Origin: Methanomassiliicoccales archaeon
GTDB lineage: Archaea > Thermoplasmatota > Thermoplasmata > GCA-020350865
Reading direction: 5' to 3'
Length of the DNA stretch: 33,676 bases
Assembly: GCA_020347705.1 (NCBI GenBank)
Contig: CP070739.1
Span: 2,017,820 to 2,051,495, forward strand
Below the pieces are notes generated by a model, which did no database searches, was not told the DNA's origin, and saw only the letters and a program-made list of their open reading frames with translations. A program made the position numbers and the translations under genes. This document shows, in pieces, positions 16,460-23,500 of this stretch; position 1 is the first letter of the stretch; every line of letters starts with the position of its first letter.

Positions 16460-16701
16460 ATCTCCTTGTAAACAGCCTTTCTGGATTTCTTGGCTGACTT
16501 GAGAAGTTGTGTATGTGAGATTTTCTTTTTCCTCTTCTTTTTAAGATCTGCAAGAATTCTTTTCGAAGTTTCATGAATTTGTAAGCGTATAGCACTCTTG
16601 ATAAAATCTGTGCGGCTTGTGAAATATCCATTCTCTATAACCTCATCGATGAATTTGTATTCCGCTTCAGGCAATCTGACATGAGATACTTTAGACGGCA
16701 T
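16450..16701 (-). CDS. Ribbon-helix-helix antitoxin (VapB-like)
   Basis: 83 residues from ATG 16701; GTG at 16710 is an alternative start and neither has a clear ribosome binding site. The N-terminal beta strand VSHVRLPEAEYKFIDEVIENG and the helix FTSRTDFIKSAIR fit the RHH/CopG fold. The second half is very basic (ILADLKKKRKKKISHTQLLKSAKKS) and probably wraps the toxin or DNA. It overlaps the PIN toxin gene by ten bases. A minus-strand TATA-like AATTATAAATAA lies about 30 bases upstream, with a perfect palindrome between it and the gene, suggesting autorepression. Confidence 0.83.
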   Translation of the reverse strand: MPSKVSHVRLPEAEYKFIDEVIENGYFTSRTDFIKSAIRLQIHETSKRILADLKKKRKKKISHTQLLKSAKKSRKAVYKEIWS

Positions 16702-16720
16702 GTTAATCACTTTGTATACT

Positions 16721-16735
16721 ATATGTGATACATAT
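16721..16735. promoter_or_regulatory. Palindrome upstream of the antitoxin gene, candidate autoregulatory operator
   Basis: ATATGT-GAT-ACATAT is a perfect 6-3-6 inverted repeat lying just downstream of the minus-strand TATA-like element and about 20 bases before the antitoxin start, where a bound RHH dimer would block initiation. Confidence 0.5.
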
Positions 16736-16766
16736 TATTTATAATTATTGTCAAAATATCCACCTT

Positions 16767-17216
16767 TCATTTCCTATCACATCTCGGCCTTCTCCCAGTT
16801 TTGCTATACTGTTTAAAATGTGCAAGCCATTTTGGATCCTGCGGGGCCTCCCGTACGAACTCCACGAACTTGTTCAATTGTTTCATGGTCTGCGAAGAGA
16901 CATGATGCTCGATTTGGCAGGCATCGATTTCTGCATCCTCTCTTTTTACTCCGATGATCTCAAGAAACTCGGCCAAGGTGTTATGCTTTTTCATCAGTTC
17001 TCTGGCCATTTTGTCCCCATCCTTCGTAAGAGTAACACCGCGGTACGGTACGTAATTTACCAGATTCCCATCCGCTAATTTTTGCAGCATCTCTGTAACA
17101 CTGGGGGGCGCCACACCCAATGTTAAGGCGAGATCGTTCGTATGCACATGGCCGTGCTTCTGCTGCAAGGCATAAATCACCTCTATATATTCCTCAGCGG
17201 TTTTTGATTTCATCAT
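16767..17216 (-). CDS. DtxR/MntR-family metal-dependent transcriptional regulator
   Basis: 149 residues from ATG 17216, seven bases after AGGAGG; longer starts up to 17264 lack this. An N-terminal winged helix (KTAEEYIEVIYAL through GVTLTKDGDKMA, about 1-70) precedes a dimerisation domain with metal ligands His78, Cys100, Glu103 and His104. The C-x-x-E-H set at DACQIEHH matches the iron-type DtxR site (Cys102-Glu105-His106). No SH3/FeoA domain, so it is the short form. It lies 63 bases downstream of the DtxR-FeoA fusion gene on the same strand, at the end of the feoB cluster. The palindromes upstream of feoB are the obvious candidate binding sites. Confidence 0.87.
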   Translation of the reverse strand: MMKSKTAEEYIEVIYALQQKHGHVHTNDLALTLGVAPPSVTEMLQKLADGNLVNYVPYRGVTLTKDGDKMARELMKKHNTLAEFLEIIGVKREDAEIDACQIEHHVSSQTMKQLNKFVEFVREAPQDPKWLAHFKQYSKTGRRPRCDRK

Positions 17217-17279
17217 GTTTTCCCTCCTTCTACCGGAAGAATTTGTCCTCTTTAGTCCTTTCATACCATGCGTCCCCCT

Positions 17280-17921
17280 TTATTCGGTTCGTACAAATAT
17301 GCTCGATGCGATTTCCTTGTCCACCGCAATTTGAGTCCTGCCAATCGAAAAAACGAAAGAAGGCGACTTTTGGATCAGAGTTATTTTGCGGCCGGGAAGT
17401 ATGCCCATGGCCATGAGCTTTTTTAGGGTATTGTGGTCTTCGGCCTGAATATAAATCACCTTCCCCTTTCCTCCGCGTTTGATTTCGCTTAAGGGATGAA
17501 TGACGCGACCTGCTTTCTGACGGCGTTCCCTGCAGCATCGCCCTTTTGGAATTCTGCGACCATGCGGGCATTCGCGAGGATGGCCCAGGAGAGTGCATAC
17601 ACCTTCCTCCACCTCTCCGGAGATGAGCAGATGCTCGAATCTACATGCAGGAGATTCCATTTTTTTCTTGCTCATGTGTATCAAATCATGAAAGAGCCGC
17701 TCCGCGAGTCTATGCCTTCTGATAACACCCTCTGCCACCTCTTTTCCCTTGGTGGTTAACCTGATACCATTTTTATCTTGTTTTATGAGATTCAGATCCT
17801 TTAACTCCTCAAACACGGTTTTTTCGTCGATTTTATCCCCTTTAAAATGGCTCTTCTCCTTTTCGATCTGTGAAATCCAAAGGCTCTCCAAAACTTCTTC
17901 TGCCTCCTCTGATATATTCAT
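17280..17921 (-). CDS. DtxR-like regulator fused to a C-terminal FeoA domain
   Basis: 213 residues. About 1-65 is a short winged-helix region; 66-110 is the metal-binding/dimerisation helix with C-x-x-E-H at Cys93, Glu96, His97 (PACRFEHLL); a GHPRECPHGRRIP motif at about 113-125 is typical of iron-dependent DtxR proteins that carry a third domain. About 140-213 is a FeoA/SH3-like domain (GGKGKVIYIQ, MGILPGRKITLIQ). It overlaps the zinc-ribbon gene by four bases (ATGA), so it is translated in the feoB operon. It may sense Fe(II) and also supply the FeoA function, since no separate feoA is present. An extra CC pair at 129-130 could add a metal ligand. Confidence 0.85.
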   Translation of the reverse strand: MNISEEAEEVLESLWISQIEKEKSHFKGDKIDEKTVFEELKDLNLIKQDKNGIRLTTKGKEVAEGVIRRHRLAERLFHDLIHMSKKKMESPACRFEHLLISGEVEEGVCTLLGHPRECPHGRRIPKGRCCRERRQKAGRVIHPLSEIKRGGKGKVIYIQAEDHNTLKKLMAMGILPGRKITLIQKSPSFVFSIGRTQIAVDKEIASSIFVRTE

Positions 17922-18124
17922 AAATTGGCCTCCTTTATTTTTCTCTTTCTCCTATCACGAAGTAACTTTATAAGCTTTGGTTCAGGAAGATGTTCATACC
18001 CGCAGTTGGGACAGCATAACTTTTCACATGACGATATTGGACATGAAGAGCAAGCGCTTTCGGCCTCCTTTTCAGAGAACTCAAACCCGCAGAATTGGCA
18101 TTTGTACGTTCGCACTTCGCTCAT
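17918..18124 (-). CDS. Small zinc-ribbon protein of the feo operon
   Basis: 68 residues. It starts at ATG 18124 inside the feoB stop (ATGA overlap at 18121-18124) and its own stop overlaps the next start in the same way (17918-17921). It has C-x2-C (KCQFCGF), then Cys25, Cys28, Cys33, Cys37 and a second knuckle CCPNCGY, followed by a basic tail (LRDRRKRKIKEANL). Two zinc or iron sites are likely. Bacterial feo operons often contain a small Cys-rich protein (FeoC or a FeoB-associated protein); this may be an archaeal counterpart, but homology is not shown. Confidence 0.8.
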   Translation of the reverse strand: MSEVRTYKCQFCGFEFSEKEAESACSSCPISSCEKLCCPNCGYEHLPEPKLIKLLRDRRKRKIKEANL

Positions 18125-20160
18125 ATCAATACCCCCAATGTGGTGAGTATGATATTGAGTAGGTAACCTACAAAAAAGGCGAAGGGAAAGATGAATGCGA
18201 TGATTCCAAGTGTGATCTTTTTTCCGCGCTCTTTGTACATCATCATCACCTGGGCGATGCATGGTATGAACAGGGTCAATGTGACCGCAGTAACGGTAAG
18301 CTGTGCTATACTGAGTGTGCCACTCATATCATAAAGACCTGCTGCACCGTAATCGCGTCTAAAGAAACCGTAGATGAAAACTGGGGCCGCGGAGCCGGGA
18401 AGACCAAGGGCACCCATGAGAGGCTCCAATCCCCGAACCAAAGAAGAGAACATACCGGTGATATCTCCGAGCCACAGTAAAACACTTGCGACTATGAATA
18501 GGGGCAAAACCTCCTTGAAGTACCAAATCATCCTCGTATAGGTTTTGACAAGCACATTGGACAGTTTGGGAACCCGAAGTGGAGGCAATTCCATGAAGAA
18601 CTGGGGTTTGCCCCCAGGAATCAAATTTGAGCCCAGCCAGCCTATGAAAAGCATCACAATGAAGATCACCAAAGCCCAAGTAAAAAGTGCGAGGACACTG
18701 ATGGATAGTACTCCGAATATAACGCCCAATTGGGCCGAGCATGGAATGGCCAAGGCCAAAAGAAGGGTGGCCAGAACCTGCTCCTTTTTTGTCTCCAGAG
18801 TGCGGGTGACCAAGGTCCCCATGGTGTCACATCCCAGTCCCAGGGTCATTGGTATCACAGCCCTGCCTGAAAGCCCGATTCGCTTGAAGATCCTATCGAT
18901 TAGTAGTGAGAGCCGTGGAAGGTATCCCGAGTCCTCGAGCAACGAGAATGCCAAAAAGAAAATCCCTACTATTGGAAAAATTATGGCAACAGCATATCTC
19001 AATCCCAAGGTTATGATTCCAAACTCACCGCCTATTAAACCCCGAGCCGGCTCCCATGGCACATGATCATTTAGAAAACCGTTTAGCGCAGGATTGATAT
19101 GGTCTTCGAAGATGTTTCCCTCTATGAAATCCACGAGCTCGCCTGCACCATTCACACCCACCAAGAAGTATAGTCCGAGGATCACCATTATCAGGATAGG
19201 AATACCTGTCGAAGGACGTATTAAGGCCCGATTGATTCGCTCTTTTAAGTCCATAGGTTTTTCGCCTTCGGAAATGACGGTTCGATCCACCAGCTTGTCG
19301 ATCTGTTTCTGCCTTGAATTTGTAATCACATAATCCAAAGGCCTTGCATACATTTCTGAAACATCGTCGATAATTTGATTAACTTTATCGAATACCTCAG
19401 GGTCCTTCTGTTTAACCAGGGATTCGATATCAGAATCCTTTTGAAGAAGCAAAAGGGCCACGGCCCTCTTTCGAATCGGGTATTGGCCCTGAAGTAAATT
19501 CTCTATCTTTAAAACCGTACTCTCGATCTCGGGTCCCAACCTCACGATATGTCCTGGTGCAAGTCCAACCTTGAGGGCTGTTGATATTACCTTTCTCAGC
19601 TCCTTTAGTCCCTCTTTCTTTGTGGCCGCGGTCATAACCACAGGTGTTCTCAGTGTTTCTTCCAATGCGTTTATATCGAACTCCATTCCTTCAGCTTGTG
19701 CCTCGTCGATCATGTTGAGAACCGTAATCACAGGCAGACCGGTTTCGATGAGCTGAAGGGAAAGATGCAGCATTCGATCGATGTTCTTCGCGTCTAGGAT
19801 GTTGATGACCAAACTCGGTTTCTCTGTGAGTAGAATCTCTCTTGCCACTCTTTCCTCTTCGGTTATAGGAAGTAGGGAGTACATCCCAGGCGTGTCTATG
19901 ATCTCAACCTTCTTTCCTGATATCTCTGTTCTTCCCCTATCCACGGCAACTGTGGTGCCCGGGTAATTTGAAACAACAACATAGGCCCCTGTGAGGTCGT
20001 TAAAAATCACGCTCTTTCCCACGTTTGGATAACCCACAAGAAGGATTTTGTGTGTCTCTTTTTCTTGGTCCTGCTCCACACCCTTATTTTCAATAGAAGA
20101 TTTGGCTTTTGATTTGTGAACCTTGCGGGACATGGTGTTCAGCCCTTTATTCCCCCTCAT
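18121..20160 (-). CDS. feoB: Ferrous iron transport protein B
   Basis: 679 residues, normal for FeoB. The cytosolic GTPase domain has G1 GYPNVGKS (about 43-50), the switch YPGTTV, G3 DTPGMYSL and G4 NMID. It is followed by the helical GDI-like region and a membrane domain with two Gate repeats and the FeoB C-terminal region (PMTLGLGCDTMGT, PGSAAPVFIYGFFRRDYGAAG, FIPCIAQ). It imports Fe(II). ATG 20160 has no ribosome binding site; ATG 20133 is an alternative and would trim nine residues from the variable N-terminus. It is the first gene of an operon with ATGA overlaps to the zinc-ribbon and DtxR-FeoA genes. Two DtxR-type palindromes between TATA box and start predict iron-dependent repression. 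Confidence 0.95.
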   Translation of the reverse strand: MRGNKGLNTMSRKVHKSKAKSSIENKGVEQDQEKETHKILLVGYPNVGKSVIFNDLTGAYVVVSNYPGTTVAVDRGRTEISGKKVEIIDTPGMYSLLPITEEERVAREILLTEKPSLVINILDAKNIDRMLHLSLQLIETGLPVITVLNMIDEAQAEGMEFDINALEETLRTPVVMTAATKKEGLKELRKVISTALKVGLAPGHIVRLGPEIESTVLKIENLLQGQYPIRKRAVALLLLQKDSDIESLVKQKDPEVFDKVNQIIDDVSEMYARPLDYVITNSRQKQIDKLVDRTVISEGEKPMDLKERINRALIRPSTGIPILIMVILGLYFLVGVNGAGELVDFIEGNIFEDHINPALNGFLNDHVPWEPARGLIGGEFGIITLGLRYAVAIIFPIVGIFFLAFSLLEDSGYLPRLSLLIDRIFKRIGLSGRAVIPMTLGLGCDTMGTLVTRTLETKKEQVLATLLLALAIPCSAQLGVIFGVLSISVLALFTWALVIFIVMLFIGWLGSNLIPGGKPQFFMELPPLRVPKLSNVLVKTYTRMIWYFKEVLPLFIVASVLLWLGDITGMFSSLVRGLEPLMGALGLPGSAAPVFIYGFFRRDYGAAGLYDMSGTLSIAQLTVTAVTLTLFIPCIAQVMMMYKERGKKITLGIIAFIFPFAFFVGYLLNIILTTLGVLI

Positions 20161-20167
20161 TCAATTT

Positions 20168-20214
20168 TTAGGTTTACCTAATCATATTTAGGTATGCCTA
20201 AATTTATATTTATA
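20168..20214 (-). promoter_or_regulatory. feoB promoter with two tandem DtxR-type operators
   Basis: TTAGGTTTACCTAA (20168-20181) and TTTAGGTATGCCTAAA (20187-20202) are perfect inverted repeats with centres 20 bases apart, about two helical turns. Both carry the TTAGG half-site of the bacterial DtxR/IdeR consensus. The minus-strand TATA box TATAAATATAAA lies at 20203-20214, placing the start near 20180, between the two operators. Iron-loaded DtxR-type repressor bound here would block initiation. Confidence 0.8.
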
Positions 20215-20267
20215 TTTTTTGGTTGCGGATACAGCTAACTAAAAGTTCCTAGAATAATCATAAACTT

Positions 20268-20774
20268 TTATAATCCTACTTCTTTTGATTTTTTCCACAT
20301 ATGATAGTAGATAAGAAGAATACCCCCTATAAAAAATACAAGGATCGAGATTAGAATAATGATTCGAATTGTCTCGATATTTTCAAGAAAAAATGTATTA
20401 ACCGGGTTCTCAGAAGAGGATGAATCGCTTCCACTTAATTCCCTTAGTTCCCTCAATGCCTCTGATGCTTCTGCTAATGCTTCCACTAACCGAGTTTGGA
20501 GATACATATATACCCAAAAATAGTCAGTAATAAATGTAAATATACCCATTAATAAAAATCTTTTTTCATAATCGGTTCGCTTCGAAATATGATATAGGAT
20601 GTAAAACATCATTGCATAACCACAAAGTATAGCCATAATTAAAATCTCAGGAGGCGGCAGTGACCAGGTTGTATAAATGAAACCCAAACCTAATATAATG
20701 AAACATAGCAGAAAAATTACCATAGCAATTTGTATCACGGGAGATATGGTAATTTGTTTTTTATCTTTAATAAT
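20268..20774 (-). CDS. Small four-helix membrane protein, unusual start
   Basis: About 168 residues. Hydrophobic helices lie at about 13-33, 45-63, 74-95 and 138-158, with an acidic Ser-rich segment between the last two (ALAEASEALRELRELSGSDSSSSE). Not recognised as a family. Start: the first conventional codon, GTG 20738, has no ribosome binding site, whereas AGGAGG at 20782-20787 stands eight bases before an in-frame ATT at 20774. The extension adds IIKDKKQITISP, a plausible cytoplasmic lead-in to helix 1. An ATT start is therefore proposed; a mutated ATG is the alternative. Confidence 0.65.
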   Translation of the reverse strand: MIKDKKQITISPVIQIAMVIFLLCFIILGLGFIYTTWSLPPPEILIMAILCGYAMMFYILYHISKRTDYEKRFLLMGIFTFITDYFWVYMYLQTRLVEALAEASEALRELRELSGSDSSSSENPVNTFFLENIETIRIIILISILVFFIGGILLIYYHMWKKSKEVGL

Positions 20775-20941
20775 ATGAAATCCTCCTCACGTTATCCAAT
20801 ATTGTACTTTTAGTTTAAAAAAGTTATGAATGGAGATATTGCTAACTTAAACTACACTCAAGCGAAGAGTATATAGGTGCGTATAATAATAAGTAGAATA
20901 ATAAGGGTTAACGGAAGTTCAAGAATCAGGAGGTGCATCGT

Positions 20942-21286
20942 ATTATAGATTGGAGGAACGAATTTGGGTTTTTATATCCAACCCTAACAAAAATATCAGT
21001 TTTTATATTGCTTTTATTTGTTACCATATTTTTAATGTTATTTACTCTCTTATTCTATCATAATCCATTAGCTATAATTACATTTATAATAGCCGCATTT
21101 TTTCTTTGGCCGCTAATGATTGCTAGTTTCTTTTCTGAGCTCACTGGCTTTTATTGTTTATTAGAAGTAATCGGTTTAATTTGTTCGGTGTTTTGGATAT
21201 ATTTTATTTCGTGTGTAATAGTCACAATTATTTCGAGTATTTACAACAATTATTTTCAAAAGAAGAATGCATTCCAGAATCATTAA
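20942..21286 (+). CDS. Small hydrophobic membrane protein, unusual start
   Basis: About 114 residues with three or four hydrophobic segments (near 17-40, 44-66 and 75-100) and a polar C-terminus (YNNYFQKKNAFQNH). Not recognised. The first conventional start, GTG 20933, overlaps the ribosome binding site AGGAGG (20928-20933) and so cannot be served by it. The in-frame ATT at 20942, nine bases on, is well placed. It is divergent from the membrane protein at 20268, so two neighbouring genes share this ATT pattern. AT-rich and Phe/Ile-rich composition makes the coding call less certain than for conserved genes. Confidence 0.55.
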   Translation: MIDWRNEFGFLYPTLTKISVFILLLFVTIFLMLFTLLFYHNPLAIITFIIAAFFLWPLMIASFFSELTGFYCLLEVIGLICSVFWIYFISCVIVTIISSIYNNYFQKKNAFQNH

Positions 21287-21554
21287 AATGAGGTTGGTTT
21301 TTTTACTACATCTATGAAATTGATGCATCCCCTCTTCTTTCTCTTTTGGTAAATTAATCCAGATACTGTTGATCTGAAAAATCTTACAAACAAAGGCCCC
21401 CCAACCCTCAACCTGAATAAGAAATTCCAAGCTAAAAAAGCCAGGAGGGAGGAGGTTGAAGGTTAGGGGATTGTACTATTAGAGCTCATAGTTTATATTT
21501 CTTTCTATTAAGGCCTGATGCCCTGTCAAGCGCTAATAAAAAAAATTTTCATTG
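21287..21554. other. Intergenic region without a convincing gene
   Basis: A strong AGGAGGGAGGAGG-like run near 21451-21463 is followed by TTG and only eight codons before TAG, so no real gene is evident on the plus strand. The minus-strand open frame across 21176-21430 has no supporting start and overlaps the membrane protein gene. I see no RNA gene here. Confidence 0.4.
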
Positions 21555-21728
21555 TTAGCTTTTTAGCATTTCCATGATCTCTGCTAACTTCTTTTCGATT
21601 CTTGCCAACCGACAATTTTGACAATTGCAATCCTTTAATGGGATCTCTTCTGTAATTTCTAACCCTCGCCCCGTACTTCCTTTTATCGTATATAATCTTT
21701 CCCAAATGGCCAGTACATCTAAAAGAAT
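21555..21728 (-). CDS. Small Cys-motif, coiled-coil protein without a standard start codon
   Basis: Up to 57 codons, ending at TAA (21557-21555). The frame reads ILLDVLAIWERLYTIKG, then a GRGLEITEEIPLKD segment, CNCQNC (a C-x-C-x2-C knuckle) and a charged amphipathic helix RLARIEKKLAEIMEMLKS. This looks like a genuine small protein rather than a chance frame. There is no in-frame ATG, GTG or TTG before the core; ATT 21728 follows a stop by one codon, and ATG 21718 is in another frame. A minus-strand TATATA at 21749-21744 predicts a transcript starting near 21720. It may be a 5'-frameshifted gene or use an unusual start. Confidence 0.45.
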   Translation of the reverse strand: MLLDVLAIWERLYTIKGSTGRGLEITEEIPLKDCNCQNCRLARIEKKLAEIMEMLKS

Positions 21729-21779
21729 CTCTTATTAAAAACCTATATACTAATAATTAATAATGTAATATTTATCAAA

Positions 21780-21854
21780 ATGAGGGAGTTGGGGGAGGTT
21801 TTTTTTAAATCTACCTCGAAGCCCGAATTATCAAAGCAGGTTTTTTATACATGA
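21780..21854 (+). CDS. Possible 24-residue leader peptide before the phosphoglycerate mutase gene
   Basis: ATG 21780 to TGA 21852-21854, encoding MRELGEVFFKSTSKPELSKQ plus four residues. It begins about 33 bases after TATATA (21744-21749), near the expected transcript start, and ends 12 bases before ATG 21867. No similarity recognised. It may be a leader peptide, a remnant or chance. Confidence 0.25.
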   Translation: MRELGEVFFKSTSKPELSKQVFYT

Positions 21855-21866
21855 GTAGGGTTCAGG

Positions 21867-23489
21867 ATGTTGATGAGCAGATCCGATCCCGATATGGTAA
21901 AGGCAATGCGATTTCCGTCCCTGGCCGAGGCCGTGAAAGATGCGTACAATCAAGGAGAAGAAGATGAACGCCTTGAGCCTATGGTTGTTGTGGACAAAGA
22001 AAGCTCTCCCCTGGGAAGGTTCCAGAAAGATGATTATGTAATATTCTACGACATCCGCGGTGAGCGGGAAATCGAGATCACAAGGAGCCTGACCGAGGAG
22101 GATTTTGATTCCTTCCCAGTAGTAAAAGGAGTGACCTTGAATTTCGTGACCATGATCGAGTACGACAAAAACCTCAATGCCAAGGTGGCTTACCCTCCGC
22201 AGGAGATGGTGACCGATACCTTGTGTCATGTGCTATCAGATAATAAAATAAAATTCATCAAGATCGTGGAATCTGAGAAGGCCTTCCACTTGACATATTT
22301 TTTCAACGGCAAGTCAAAAGAACCTCTCCCCAACGAAAAGAGGCTTATCGTACCTTCTCTTAGAGTTTCAAAACCAGAAGAAAGGCCAGAGATGAAGATA
22401 AGGGAGGTAACTCAGGCCATAAAAAATGAACTTAGAGGGAGAGACACTTCGATAATAATCGCAAACCTCGCCAATGTTGATGTCGTTGGTCATACTGAAT
22501 CTGAGGATGCGATAATAAAAGCGGTAGAGGCAGTAGATACCTCTCTAGGTGAAATTGTAAATGAGACTCAAAAGGAAGGAGTCACTACAATCGTGACAGC
22601 AGATCATGGTACCGTGGAAAAGTGGCTATATCCCGACGGGACAATCGATACGGGTCATACCAATAGCCAGGTTCCTTTCATTTTGATAGAGCCAGAAATA
22701 GATATTCAGAGAAATATTAGGCTCAGGGATAGCGGTGAATTGGCAGATGTTGCCCCAACCATCCTTGACATACTAGGCCTCAATAGGCCGGAGGCCATGA
22801 CAGGTGTAAGCCTTCTTGCAGATAATCCTTACAAGCATCCTAAAAAGAGGTTCCTGCTCCTGATCCTTGACGGCTGGGGCATTATCGATGAAGTTAAAGG
22901 CAATCTCATACACAAGGCAAACACACCCTCATTCGATTTTCTTTTAGATAAATTCCCGGCCATGAGACTCAAGGCCTCAGGGGAAGTGGTGGGCATGCCC
23001 AAAGGCAGCGTGGGCAACTCCGAAGTGGGTCATCTTCACATAGGAGCAGGAAGGAGGATTCCATCCGACAGATTGAGGATAGATAATGCCATTGAAAACG
23101 GTACCTTTTATGAAAATCCGTCATTTCTATGGGCCATGCACGGTGCAAAGAAAAATCGGGCCCTGCATCTTTTGGGCATCGTATCCTTTTACAGCTCCCA
23201 CGGCTCCATGGGACACCTTAAAGCCCTGTTGAAAATGGCCAAGGCCCAGGGACTCGATAAGGTCTACGTCCACTCTATTTTGGGTCGAAGGGGAGAGAAA
23301 AAAGAAAGCGGGGCCCGGTACATAGATGAAATAGAAAACTTCACCAAAAAACTTAACATCGGAAAGGTGGTATCAGTTATAGGAAGACACTGGGTACTTG
23401 ACAGGGAAGAGAACTGGGACAGGGTAGAAAAGGCCTACAGGTGCCTGGTTTTAGGCGACGCAAAAAAGGTGAAAATCCAAGAAGCCTGA
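21867..23489 (+). CDS. Circularly permuted cofactor-independent phosphoglycerate mutase
   Basis: The 540 residues hold essentially a complete 2,3-bisphosphoglycerate-independent phosphoglycerate mutase (3-phosphoglycerate to 2-phosphoglycerate, Mn-dependent) with its halves swapped. Residues about 1-315 match the usual C-terminal half: Arg64 and Arg67 (IRGER), Lys138 (ESEKAFH), Asp205 and His209 (NVDVVGH), Asp246-His247 (TADHG), His264 (GHTNS), then DVAPTILDILGL..PEAMTG. A short linker (NPYKHPKK) leads into the usual N-terminus: metal Asp335 (LILDGWGI), nucleophile Ser385 (GNSEVGH), His445, Arg507 and Arg513 (IGRHWVLDR), ending WDRVEKAYRCLVLGDAKK. These equal B. stearothermophilus Arg261, Arg264, Lys336, Asp403, His407, Asp444, His445, His462, Asp12, Ser62, His123, Arg185 and Arg191. 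Asp154 is replaced by Gly (LGRRGE for LDGRDT). Start ATG 21867; ATG 21873 is also possible. Upstream of a kinase gene by 11 bases. Confidence 0.88.
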   Translation: MLMSRSDPDMVKAMRFPSLAEAVKDAYNQGEEDERLEPMVVVDKESSPLGRFQKDDYVIFYDIRGEREIEITRSLTEEDFDSFPVVKGVTLNFVTMIEYDKNLNAKVAYPPQEMVTDTLCHVLSDNKIKFIKIVESEKAFHLTYFFNGKSKEPLPNEKRLIVPSLRVSKPEERPEMKIREVTQAIKNELRGRDTSIIIANLANVDVVGHTESEDAIIKAVEAVDTSLGEIVNETQKEGVTTIVTADHGTVEKWLYPDGTIDTGHTNSQVPFILIEPEIDIQRNIRLRDSGELADVAPTILDILGLNRPEAMTGVSLLADNPYKHPKKRFLLLILDGWGIIDEVKGNLIHKANTPSFDFLLDKFPAMRLKASGEVVGMPKGSVGNSEVGHLHIGAGRRIPSDRLRIDNAIENGTFYENPSFLWAMHGAKKNRALHLLGIVSFYSSHGSMGHLKALLKMAKAQGLDKVYVHSILGRRGEKKESGARYIDEIENFTKKLNIGKVVSVIGRHWVLDREENWDRVEKAYRCLVLGDAKKVKIQEA

Positions 23490-23500
23490 AGGTGAATAGA

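Noticed and set aside
21176-21430. 84-codon minus-strand frame at 21176-21430
   Set aside because: Overlaps the end of the membrane protein gene; sequence is low in structure and lacks a start signal.
21851-21967. Short plus-strand frame from ATG 21851 overlapping the mutase start, with ATGA coupling to the leader frame
   Set aside because: Beyond the first residues it is an Arg-rich out-of-frame reading of the mutase gene, whose own frame matches iPGM from its first codons.
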